Shown piece after piece: positions 6,881 through 12,302 of a DNA stretch of 12,302 nucleotides. The notes below the pieces were generated by a model. That model ran no database searches. It had not been told where the DNA came from and saw only the letters and a list, made by a program, of their open reading frames with translations. Source of the stretch: Phycisphaerae bacterium (GTDB lineage: Bacteria > Planctomycetota > Phycisphaerae > UBA1845 > Fen-1342); assembly GCA_020058145.1 (NCBI GenBank), contig JAGVEP010000504.1:1-12302 (forward strand), given 5' to 3'. Both the position numbers and the translations under genes were made by a program. The first letter of the stretch is position 1, and every line of letters begins with the position of its first letter.

Positions 6881-8788
6881 ATGCCGCCCGTGCTTGAGCG
6901 CCGTTTGAGACCCAAGACCGCGGCGCAGCAAGACGCCGCGCGCCACAACCGTGTGCTGGGCTCGTTGCTTGCCGTTCTGTTGCTCGCGGGCTGTGGCGGC
7001 CCCACCTTGGAGTCGCTCTACGTTCCCATGAGCGACGGGACGGAGCTCGCCGTCGATGTCTGGCTCCCGCGGGAAACAGCGGCCGGTGAGGCCGTGCCCG
7101 CCGTCCTGCGGCTGGGTCGGTACTGGCGGGATTATCAGCTCCCGCAGATTCTGCCGGCGGTCATCGGCAAATACCCCGGGAGCGTCGCCTGGCTGAACGC
7201 GGCGGGCTACGCCGTGGTAGCGGTGGACGTGCGCGGCACGGGGGCATCGTTTGGCGAAGCGACCGTACCGTTCGCGCCGCAGGAAGTCGGCGATTTCCCG
7301 CAACTCGTCGACTGGGTGGTCGCGCAGTCGTGGTCGAACGGGCGCGTCGGTGCGGTCGGGATTTCCTACGAGGGCGTAACTTCGGACTGGCTCGGCTCGC
7401 TGGGTCACCCCGCCGTGAAAGCCGTGCTGCCGGCCTACAGCTACAGCGACATCTACCTCGACGTCAGCCATCCGGGCGGGCTCTTCAACGAGCGTTTCGT
7501 GAAGGCCTGGAGCGAGGTCACGGCGCGCATGGACCGCAACGACATCACCTTCCTCGACATCGTCGCGGCGGCCGACCCGCGCGGGTGGCTGGCCATCTTC
7601 GGTGACCTCATCTCCGCGCTGCTGCTCGGCGTGCGGCCGATCAGCGGGGCGGCCAATCAACTTAGCGACGCGCTCGCGCAACACGCGAGCAACACCAACA
7701 TCTTCGAGGCCGCCCGCGGGATCGAATTTCGCGACGACGACTTCGGCGGCGTGACCGTGGACCGCATCAGCCCCCTGCTCGGCGCCACCACGACCACGCG
7801 CGACGCCGCCATCCGCCGCGTCGTCGGCTGGCTTGACGCCGGGACGACTCGTGGAGCACTGCGCGACTTTAACACGCTGAGCGCCGCATACCACGTGGTG
7901 GTAATCGCGCCGGAGACCCACACGGGAGACTATCGCGCGGACCCGTACGACTTCAACGCGCCGACGCAACTGCGCAGCAGCCAGGTGATTACGGACATCT
8001 GGGAAGCGGTGCCGTTCTTTGACACGTTTCTAAAGCCGGGCGGTCAGGCGCCCGGTGCCCATGTCGTTCGTTACTACACCTACGTCGAGCAGGCCTGGAA
8101 GGAAACGACCATCTGGCCGCCCGAGGGGTTCGAGCTGCAGCGCTGGTACTTCGGTGCCGACGGCAGCCTCAGTCGCACCGCGCCGGCCGACCCCGCGGCC
8201 GAGGATTCCTACACCGTCAATTTCGAGGCGACTTCCGGCACGGACAGTCGCTGGTTCTCCGGCCTCGGCGGCGCTCCGATCCGCTACCCGGATCGCGCGG
8301 CACAGGACCGGCTATTGCTGGTCTACGAGACCCCGCCGCTGGAGCAAAGCTACGAACTCACGGGGCATCCCATCGTCAGCCTGCAAGTCAAATCGACCCA
8401 TGCCGATGGGGCGTTCTACGTGTACTTGGAGGATGTAGAGTCACACGACCGCGTCGTGTACCTCACCGAGGGCGAATTGCGGGCCGTGCACCGCAGCATT
8501 TCGACCGAACCGCCGCCGGCGGTTGTGTTCGGCCCCTACCACACCTTCAAGCGCGCCGCCGCGCAGCCGCTGGTCCCCGGTGAGGTCGCAGAACTCAGCT
8601 TCGACCTGTTGCCCATCTCGACGATCGTCCGCCCCGGCCACCGCCTGCGTGTCGCACTCGCTGGCCACGATCAGGACAATTTTTCGCGCTGCCCGGCGGA
8701 CGGAACACCCGTGCTGACCTTCGAACGCAACGCCGTACATGCGAGTTGGATTGACATTCCGCTCAGAGCCCGTCCGGACTTGGACTGA
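6881..8788 (+). CDS. CocE/NonD (peptidase S15-type) alpha/beta hydrolase, lipoprotein
   Basis: 635 residues from ATG 6881, with GGAGGG at 6868-6873, 7 nt upstream. After a 25-residue polar stretch, a hydrophobic segment ends in the lipobox LAGC (35-38), so Cys38 should be lipidated. The S15-type core follows: VPMSDGTELAVDVWLP (48-63), VAVDVRGTGASFGE (113-126), nucleophile elbow GISYEG with Ser162, GWLDAG with Asp319, and APETHTGDY with His347. Together these give a plausible Ser-Asp-His triad. The C-terminal third (about 415-630) is the beta-sandwich (jelly-roll) domain usual for CocE and X-Pro dipeptidyl peptidases, ending with RPGHRLRVALAGHD (584-597). Known members hydrolyse esters, acyl groups or X-Pro peptides; the substrate here is unknown. 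The 158-bp gap before it holds a TAAAAT (6764-6769) without a -35 box and nothing else. It is convergent with the selenoprotein gene, 31 bp apart. Confidence 0.88.
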   Translation: MPPVLERRLRPKTAAQQDAARHNRVLGSLLAVLLLAGCGGPTLESLYVPMSDGTELAVDVWLPRETAAGEAVPAVLRLGRYWRDYQLPQILPAVIGKYPGSVAWLNAAGYAVVAVDVRGTGASFGEATVPFAPQEVGDFPQLVDWVVAQSWSNGRVGAVGISYEGVTSDWLGSLGHPAVKAVLPAYSYSDIYLDVSHPGGLFNERFVKAWSEVTARMDRNDITFLDIVAAADPRGWLAIFGDLISALLLGVRPISGAANQLSDALAQHASNTNIFEAARGIEFRDDDFGGVTVDRISPLLGATTTTRDAAIRRVVGWLDAGTTRGALRDFNTLSAAYHVVVIAPETHTGDYRADPYDFNAPTQLRSSQVITDIWEAVPFFDTFLKPGGQAPGAHVVRYYTYVEQAWKETTIWPPEGFELQRWYFGADGSLSRTAPADPAAEDSYTVNFEATSGTDSRWFSGLGGAPIRYPDRAAQDRLLLVYETPPLEQSYELTGHPIVSLQVKSTHADGAFYVYLEDVESHDRVVYLTEGELRAVHRSISTEPPPAVVFGPYHTFKRAAAQPLVPGEVAELSFDLLPISTIVRPGHRLRVALAGHDQDNFSRCPADGTPVLTFERNAVHASWIDIPLRARPDLD

Positions 8789-8819
8789 GCATCGTCCGAT
8801 GGTGTTGGGGTCGGTAGCC

Positions 8820-9053
8820 TTACCGCGATTTCGCCTTTTTTTTCATCAGGCCCAGAATTTCGTCGTTTTCCGGGAACCGGCCCTGCTCGTGTTTGCTGAA
8901 AATGAGCTTACCGTTGACCTTCACGTCGAAGATGCCGCCGGCACCGCCGATCAGCTCCGCGTCGACTTCGTGTTCTTCTTTGATCGCTTCCGCCAAACTG
9001 GCGGCTCTGGGCAGATAGTCTCATTGCTGGCAGTAGGTGATGCTGATTTTCAT
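8820..9053 (-). CDS. SelW/Rdx-family selenoprotein (in-frame TGA read as selenocysteine)
   Basis: 77 residues on the minus strand if TGA codon 11 (plus positions 9021-9023) is read as selenocysteine. The N-terminus is MKISITYCQQUDYLPRAASL, giving the C-x-x-U redox motif (Cys8, Sec11) where SelW/SelT/SelH (Rdx) proteins carry CxxU or CxxC right after beta-1. The rest matches the family: LPRAASLAEAIKEE helix, AELIGGAGGIFDVKVNG, then LIFSKHEQGRFPENDEILGL and a Lys-rich end with a TAA stop at 8822-8820. About 66 codons after the TGA stay open and family-like, so this is not a chance stop. GGAG (9064-9061) is 7 nt before the ATG. A hairpin with its loop 22 nt after the UGA fits a bacterial SECIS. 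Rdx proteins are small cytosolic thiol/selenol oxidoreductases of thioredoxin-like fold with unclear substrates. No sel genes are in the window. Alternatives: a Cys-to-stop mutation or a sequencing error at one base (TGC/TGT to TGA). Confidence 0.88.
8990..9004 (-). promoter_or_regulatory. candidate bacterial SECIS hairpin
   Basis: In the minus-strand mRNA, CCGCCA-GUU-UGGCGG forms a perfect 6-bp stem with a 3-nt loop. It starts 16 nt after the UGA of codon 11, and its loop begins after 22 nt. Bacterial SECIS elements lie within the coding region just after UGA, with an apical loop roughly 16-37 nt away and a G in the first loop positions. This hairpin meets these points (G is the first loop base, followed by U). 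SelB recognition sequences vary between species, so the exact bases cannot confirm binding. Confidence 0.65.
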
Positions 9054-9060
9054 CGCGTAT

Positions 9061-9064
9061 CTCC
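9061..9064 (-). promoter_or_regulatory. ribosome binding site of the selenoprotein gene
   Basis: On the minus strand GGAG is separated by 7 nt from the ATG at 9053. It supports translation starting upstream of the in-frame TGA, as the selenoprotein reading requires. Confidence 0.65.
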
Positions 9065-9095
9065 GTGAAAAACGTCCTGTGCGCTGGTCGTTTGG

Positions 9096-9124
9096 ATCAT
9101 AGGGAGACCCGCCGCCGACGGCAA
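9096..9124 (-). promoter_or_regulatory. putative sigma70-type promoter of the selenoprotein gene
   Basis: On the minus strand, TTGCCG (9124-9119) and TATGAT (9101-9096) are separated by exactly 17 nt. They match the -35 and -10 consensus at four and five of six bases. A start about 7 nt downstream would leave a leader of roughly 36 nt before ATG 9053. The -35 box lies within the dockerin relic on the other strand. Confidence 0.4.
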
Positions 9125-9182
9125 CGGCGTGGTCAACTTTGACGACATCGCGGCCTTCGTGGCCCTCCTTGGCGGCGGTTGA
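9111..9182 (+). pseudogene. 3'-terminal relic of a dockerin-like gene
   Basis: The frame ending at TGA 9180-9182 reads AADGNGVVNFDDIAAFVALL then GGG and stop. This is the second half of the EF-hand dockerin-like C-terminus seen in the gene at 10876-12192 (NADGYIDFNDINPFVELLSG). Upstream the frame closes at TGA 9066-9068, and there is no start codon with a ribosome binding site. Only about 24 recognisable residues remain, lacking the first EF-hand and the whole secreted body. It looks like the leftover end of a lost or rearranged gene, immediately followed by the palindrome at 9188. The chance that it is a functional peptide is low. Confidence 0.7.
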
Positions 9183-9187
9183 GCCGC

Positions 9188-9319
9188 CGTCCGGCGCGCC
9201 AGCCCATCAGAACACGAAGCGCTAGCGAGTGTGACCCGGCACACTCACTCGCTGGCGCTTCGTGTTCAGAAGTCACTCGCTGGCGCTTCGTGTTCTGACG
9301 GGCCGGCGGCGCGCGCTGG
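9188..9319. repeat. large palindrome with a duplicated arm
   Basis: The left arm (9188-9231) contains AGAACACGAAGCGCTAGCGA. The right side carries its reverse complement twice, as 23-bp copies at 9245-9267 and 9273-9295 (core CACTCGCTGGCGCTTCGTGT). Pairing of the left arm with the second copy continues outward (CCAGCCCATCAG against CTGACGGGCCGG, with mismatches). Translation gives the peptide HSLALRV, often seen in over-predicted planctomycete proteins. It fills the space between the dockerin relic and the promoter of the thioredoxin-like gene. No coding sequence is supported here. Confidence 0.85.
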
Positions 9320-9329
9320 CAGTCCCCCA

Positions 9330-9358
9330 TTGGCACCCGCCACCGCGCCCGTTAAACT
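9330..9358 (+). promoter_or_regulatory. putative sigma70-type promoter of the thioredoxin-fold protein gene
   Basis: TTGGCA (9330-9335, five of six consensus bases) and TAAACT (9353-9358, four of six) have a 17-nt spacer. Transcription would start near 9365, leaving a leader of about 23 nt with GGGAG (9377-9381) before ATG 9388. It lies directly after the palindrome, so the gene is probably an independent unit. Confidence 0.45.
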
Positions 9359-9387
9359 GTTCGCTCACGGGTATATGGGAGCCCGGC

Positions 9388-10722
9388 ATGACCTCGAGTG
9401 CGCGGATGTTCATCGCCCGACGATTCATCGTGACGACGTGCGTGGCGGCGCTGGCCGCTACCGCCCTCGCCCAGAAGCCACCCGACAAGGGCAAAAAGGA
9501 CGACAAGGGCAAGGAAACGCAGGCGCCGCCGACGAAGGCCATCATCGGCGAACGGGCGCCGGAGCTGTACGCGGGTGCGTGGCTGAACGCGGACGGCACG
9601 CCGACACTGGACCGATTCAAGGGGCGGATTCTGGTCCTGTTCTTCTTCCGCACCGACGACGGCTCGATCGACTCGCTCGGCGCGCTCAATGACCTGCACA
9701 AGAAGCTGAGTGCCAACGGCGTGGTCGTGATCGGCCTGACGGCGCAGAAGAAGGATGTGGTCGAGGGCGCGATCAAAGGCAAGGAAGTGAAGTTCTCCGT
9801 CGGTTACGAGGTTCAGACGGACACCCGCTACCAGGTCTCGTCGTACCCGCTCGTGTACCTGATCGATACGACGGGCGTGCTCGTCGACCGGTTTCATCCG
9901 GACGATGGTCTGGAAGCCAAAGTGCGGGCGCAGATTGCCAAGACCCCGCCGGCGGGCGCCGACGCCAGTGCCCTGAAAAAGCGGCTCGACCAGGCGAAGG
10001 CGGCTGCCAAAGGGAAGGAACTGGGCAAAGCCAACACGCTCGTGAAGGACGTCATCGCCCTCGCGGAAGCCTCGAGCGCGGTGGGCAAAGCCGCGGTGGA
10101 GGTACAGAAGCAAATCCAGGAGTCGGCCAAGAAGTGGCTCGACGAGGCGAAGACCGCGGCCAAATCCGACGATGCCCAGAAGCTCGACACCGCCTGCCAC
10201 ATTCTGGCCGAGCTCAGCGTGCGTTTTGCCGGCGCGAGCGTCGCCACCGACGCCGATAACGAGATCGGCCGCCTGATGGGCGACAGTAAGATCAAACCCA
10301 AGCTGCGCCAGGAGATCGACGAGGCCAAGGCCCGCGTACTCATGGACCAGGCCAGCGACCACGAGTCGGCCAAGCGCTATCCGGAAGCCCTCAACGTCTA
10401 CCGCGACGTTACCGAGCAATTCCCCGAGACGGACGCCCGCAAGACCGCCGAAGCGGCCGTCGAACGGATCACCGCGGACCCCGAGGCCAAAAAGGTCATC
10501 GCCAAGCGGCGGGCCGACGAAGAGGCCGACCGCTGGCTTGACCTCGGCGAGCGCTTCGCGAAAGTCGAGATGTACGACCGGGCCCGCGATTACTACGACC
10601 GCGTGGTCCAGAGCTATCCCGATAGCCGCGCGGCGACACGGGCGAAGGACTTGCTCAAGAAGCTGCCGGAAAACCCGCCGGAAGAGCCTGCCGCCCCCGC
10701 TGAGGAGGACGAGGAGTCGTAG
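9388..10722 (+). CDS. secreted thioredoxin-fold (TlpA/redoxin-like) protein lacking CxxC, with TPR-like C-terminus
   Basis: 444 residues. ATG 9388 is preceded by GGGAG with a 6-nt spacer; the open frame extends to 9262 only through the palindrome. A signal peptide (MTSSARMFIARRF, hydrophobic core to ATALA-Q, cleavage near 28-29) sends it to the periplasm or outside. After a Lys/Asp-rich linker, residues about 52-185 have the AhpC/TSA-TlpA layout: IGERAPELYAGAWLN, GRILVLFFFRTDDGS, VVVIGLTAQ, the cis-Pro strand VSSYPLVYLID with Pro154, and GVLVDRF. The place of the WCxxC motif is occupied by FRTDDGS, and the only Cys in the mature chain is Cys270, so redox catalysis is unlikely. Residues 195-430 are helical, with TPR-like units (YPEALNVYRDVTEQFPET, 331-348; MYDRARDYYDRVVQSYPDS, 395-413). 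The end is acidic and Pro-rich. It may serve as a binding or scaffold protein; function unknown. Confidence 0.8.
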   Translation: MTSSARMFIARRFIVTTCVAALAATALAQKPPDKGKKDDKGKETQAPPTKAIIGERAPELYAGAWLNADGTPTLDRFKGRILVLFFFRTDDGSIDSLGALNDLHKKLSANGVVVIGLTAQKKDVVEGAIKGKEVKFSVGYEVQTDTRYQVSSYPLVYLIDTTGVLVDRFHPDDGLEAKVRAQIAKTPPAGADASALKKRLDQAKAAAKGKELGKANTLVKDVIALAEASSAVGKAAVEVQKQIQESAKKWLDEAKTAAKSDDAQKLDTACHILAELSVRFAGASVATDADNEIGRLMGDSKIKPKLRQEIDEAKARVLMDQASDHESAKRYPEALNVYRDVTEQFPETDARKTAEAAVERITADPEAKKVIAKRRADEEADRWLDLGERFAKVEMYDRARDYYDRVVQSYPDSRAATRAKDLLKKLPENPPEEPAAPAEEDEES

Positions 10723-10728
10723 CGGCGA

Positions 10729-10774
10729 CTTGTGGCACCGGCATGTGGCTTGTGGCACCGGCATCTTGCCGGTG
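10729..10774 (+). repeat. direct repeat and hairpin downstream of the thioredoxin-fold gene
   Basis: CTTGTGGCACCGGCAT occurs at 10729-10744 and 10749-10764. The second copy forms a hairpin, CACCGGCA-TCT-TGCCGGTG (10756-10774), with a perfect 8-bp stem. It starts 6 nt after the stop of the preceding gene and could act as a transcription or mRNA-end structure, but no T-run follows. Its translation (TGKMPVPQ) is another peptide commonly produced by dispersed bacterial repeats. Confidence 0.75.
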
Positions 10775-10813
10775 GCGGTGGCTCCGATAACCGCGTCCGC
10801 CACATATTCCTAT

Positions 10814-10841
10814 TGATTCTCGCACGGGGTCCGGCAACAAT
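10814..10841 (+). promoter_or_regulatory. weak promoter candidate for the Cys-rich dockerin-like protein
   Basis: TTGATT (10814-10819) and AACAAT (10836-10841) are 16 nt apart, each matching four of six consensus bases. A start near 10848 would give a leader of under 30 nt to ATG 10876. This is only suggestive. Confidence 0.2.
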
Positions 10842-10863
10842 TGGCTGAGAAGCGTACAACTCT

Positions 10864-10867
10864 GGAG
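10864..10867 (+). promoter_or_regulatory. ribosome binding site deciding the start at 10876
   Basis: GGAG is 8 nt before the ATG at 10876 but only 2 nt before the in-frame ATG at 10870. Therefore the second ATG is the likelier start, two residues shorter. Confidence 0.6.
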
Positions 10868-10875
10868 ATATGTAC

Positions 10876-12192
10876 ATGGCGCTGGGAAATGGGATCGCTC
10901 GGTGGGGGATCGTTCTGGGTCTGGCCGCGGGCAGCCTTGGGCTGCCGGCACTGGCCGTGGAAATCGTCGTCAAGAACGACTCGGTCGAGCCCAATAGCCC
11001 CGCGGCCATCGTCGGTAATTTCCTCGTCGGCGAGCAGGCCGGCGCACGGCTGACCACGCCGAGCGGCGGCGGAACGCTCGTCGCGGTGCAAATCCTGTGG
11101 CTGGAAGGCACGCCCGGACATGGGGTGAGCCTCCAGAACGCGATCCACATTTACAACGGTAACACGTTCCCTTCGCCGGGCGCTGAGTTGGCGCTGCTCG
11201 AAGGGCCGGTGCTCACCCCGGGTTACTGGAACGAATACCGTTATCTGGACGAAGCGCAGACGTTTCCGCTGAATGTGCCGCTCACATCGGGACAGCAATT
11301 CTATGTGTCGCTGGAATTCGGGGAGGACACGGACGTCGGCAATGGCGGCCCGAGCGTCGTTCGCGACGTCAACGGCTGCCAAGCCGGCAAGAACGTGCTG
11401 TACGCCATCCCCCCCGGTGGGTGGATGAACTTCTGTGTGTACCTGACGGGCGACCTGGCAATCCGCGGGGTCATCAGCCAGCCGGACCCGACCGGGGCCT
11501 GCTGCTTTGCCAACGGTGCGTGCGACATCCACACGCAGGCGGACTGCACGAGCCTGGGCGGCACCTACCGCGGCAACGGCACGAACTGCACCCCCAACCT
11601 GTGCCCGGCGCCGAGTGGGGCGTGCTGCATTCCGGCCACGCAGGGCTGCATCAACCTGAACCAGGCCGATTGCGGGACAGTCGGTGGAATCTGGGCGGGC
11701 GCGGGCACGAATTGCACGACGTACGTGTGCTTCCCGATCGGGGCCTGCTGTCTGCCCGATGGCTCGTGCCAGGACAACAAGACCCCGACGGAGTGCGCCG
11801 CCCTCGGCGGGACATTCCAGGGCCACCAGTCCACGTGCGGCGGTGTCACCTGCCCACAACCGCAGGGAGCCTGCTGTCTGCCGAACGGTAACTGCATCGT
11901 GTTTTCGCAGGCCAATTGCGGAATCGCCGGCGGGACGTGGAAAGGCCTCGGCACGGACTGTGCGGACAACAACCAGAATGGCACCGCGGACGCGTGCGAG
12001 CCGCCGCTCCTGCGCGGCGACTGCAATTGCGACGGGATCATTGACTTCGACGACATTAACCCGTTTGTGGCCGCCGTTAGCGGCGTTACGCCGTGCCGGT
12101 ACGAAAACTGCGACGTGAACGCAGATGGTTACATCGATTTCAACGACATCAACCCGTTTGTGGAGCTGCTGAGCGGCGGCGCACGTCCGTGA
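10876..12192 (+). CDS. secreted Cys-rich repeat protein with C-terminal dockerin-like domain
   Basis: 438 residues from ATG 10876. The signal peptide (MALGNGIARWGIVLGLAAGS, cleavage after LPALA near 27) indicates export. Residues 28-200 form a beta-rich domain of no family I recognise, with two Cys (168, 187). Then come four Cys-rich repeats of about 37-38 residues at 207-243, 248-285, 289-326 and 331-362. Their pattern is GACC, x3-4, G-x-C, x6-8, C, x4, GGTW/Y, x5, T-x-C, x3-4, C; the fourth runs into DNNQNGTADACEP. The C-terminus (381-435) is two EF-hand-like Asp loops, CNCDGIIDFDDINPFV and NADGYIDFNDINPFVELLSG, as in dockerin I-type domains that bind calcium and, in cellulosomes, cohesins. 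Such architectures are common in Phycisphaerae-like genomes, where partners are mostly unknown. No cohesin is visible here. It is probably surface-located or released; role unknown. Confidence 0.82.
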   Translation: MALGNGIARWGIVLGLAAGSLGLPALAVEIVVKNDSVEPNSPAAIVGNFLVGEQAGARLTTPSGGGTLVAVQILWLEGTPGHGVSLQNAIHIYNGNTFPSPGAELALLEGPVLTPGYWNEYRYLDEAQTFPLNVPLTSGQQFYVSLEFGEDTDVGNGGPSVVRDVNGCQAGKNVLYAIPPGGWMNFCVYLTGDLAIRGVISQPDPTGACCFANGACDIHTQADCTSLGGTYRGNGTNCTPNLCPAPSGACCIPATQGCINLNQADCGTVGGIWAGAGTNCTTYVCFPIGACCLPDGSCQDNKTPTECAALGGTFQGHQSTCGGVTCPQPQGACCLPNGNCIVFSQANCGIAGGTWKGLGTDCADNNQNGTADACEPPLLRGDCNCDGIIDFDDINPFVAAVSGVTPCRYENCDVNADGYIDFNDINPFVELLSGGARP

Positions 12193-12246
12193 AGCGTCGG
12201 TAGGCGCGATTGGGGCTGCTGGCGTGTCGATCCGCGCGGCGAGCCG

Positions 12247-12300
12247 CCTGTCCGAGCCCCACGCGCCAGCGTGGGGGTTTCCGCGGAGCGCGCTGCGCGG
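12247..12300 (+). repeat. 54-bp dispersed repeat, copy 2
   Basis: It matches 5437-5490 at 52 of 54 positions in the same orientation, including the hairpin CCCCACGCGCCAGCGTGGGG (12257-12276). Similarity begins earlier, at the CGCGCGGCG shared by both upstream sequences. The element continues past the window end. It starts 55 bp after the stop of the dockerin-like gene. Confidence 0.9.
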
Positions 12301-12302
12301 GC

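Noticed and set aside
8812..8843. Possible terminator after the hydrolase gene: hairpin CGGTA-GCCT-TACCG and a run of eight T
   Set aside because: The stem is only 5 bp and the T-run is 10 nt downstream and encodes the Lys codons of the selenoprotein on the other strand, so a Rho-independent terminator is not convincing.
8820..9020. The region after the TGA as a degraded pseudogene
   Set aside because: No other stop or frameshift occurs in 66 codons, the conserved Rdx residues are intact, and the TGA is exactly at the known Sec position, so recoding is more likely than decay.
8739..9068. 109-residue open frame on the plus strand over the selenoprotein
   Set aside because: It starts inside the hydrolase gene and is antisense to the Rdx gene, whose family motifs are clear on the minus strand.
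9352..10803. 483-residue open frame on the minus strand
   Set aside because: It is antisense to the thioredoxin-fold gene, which has a signal peptide, ribosome binding site and promoter; the frame has no motif of its own.

Overview
The window looks like chromosomal DNA of a GC-rich Planctomycetota bacterium, probably from the Phycisphaerae or a related lineage. This is inferred from three things: secreted proteins ending in dockerin-like double EF-hand motifs (GDCNCDGIIDFDDINPF), Cys-rich GACC repeats, and almost every intergenic gap holding a palindromic repeat of the kind scattered through planctomycete genomes. No tRNA, rRNA, CRISPR array or transposase gene was seen.

Layout. Positions 83-2824 (+): a MacA-like HlyD periplasmic adaptor, a 164-nt palindromic repeat, then a MacB/LolD-type ABC ATPase carrying an extra C-terminal membrane domain. 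No FtsX-type permease is present, so a partner must lie upstream of the window or elsewhere. Positions 2796-3617 (-): a DUF502 membrane protein whose 3' end overlaps the ATPase gene by 29 bp. A 30-bp tandem repeat lies just upstream of it. Positions 3805-5328 (-): an APC/CAT-type amino acid permease. It is divergent from a GT-B glycosyltransferase-like gene (5604-6722, +), and a long inverted repeat sits between them. Positions 6881-8788 (+): a lipoprotein CocE/NonD (S15-type) hydrolase with a recognisable Ser-Asp-His triad.

The most interesting gene is on the minus strand at 8820-9053. It encodes a 77-residue SelW/Rdx-family protein read through an in-frame TGA at codon 11, giving the CxxU redox motif (Cys8-Gln-Gln-Sec11). 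A perfect 6-bp hairpin with a GUU loop begins 16 nt after the UGA, with its loop 22 nt after it, which fits a bacterial SECIS element. The gene also has a good ribosome binding site and a plausible promoter. Ordinary ORF calling cannot see it because the TGA is read as stop.

Upstream of the selenoprotein lies a 3'-terminal relic of a dockerin-like gene (about 9111-9182), followed by a large palindrome (9188-9319). Then come a secreted thioredoxin-fold/TPR-like protein with no CxxC (9388-10722) and a secreted Cys-rich repeat plus dockerin-like protein (10876-12192). The window ends inside a second copy of a 54-bp repeat also found at 5437-5490.

Apart from the adaptor/ATPase pair, the genes look like separate transcription units. 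The shared theme is the cell envelope and secretion (adaptor, ABC, DUF502, permease, lipoprotein hydrolase, two exported proteins), with the selenoprotein as a cytosolic redox outlier.
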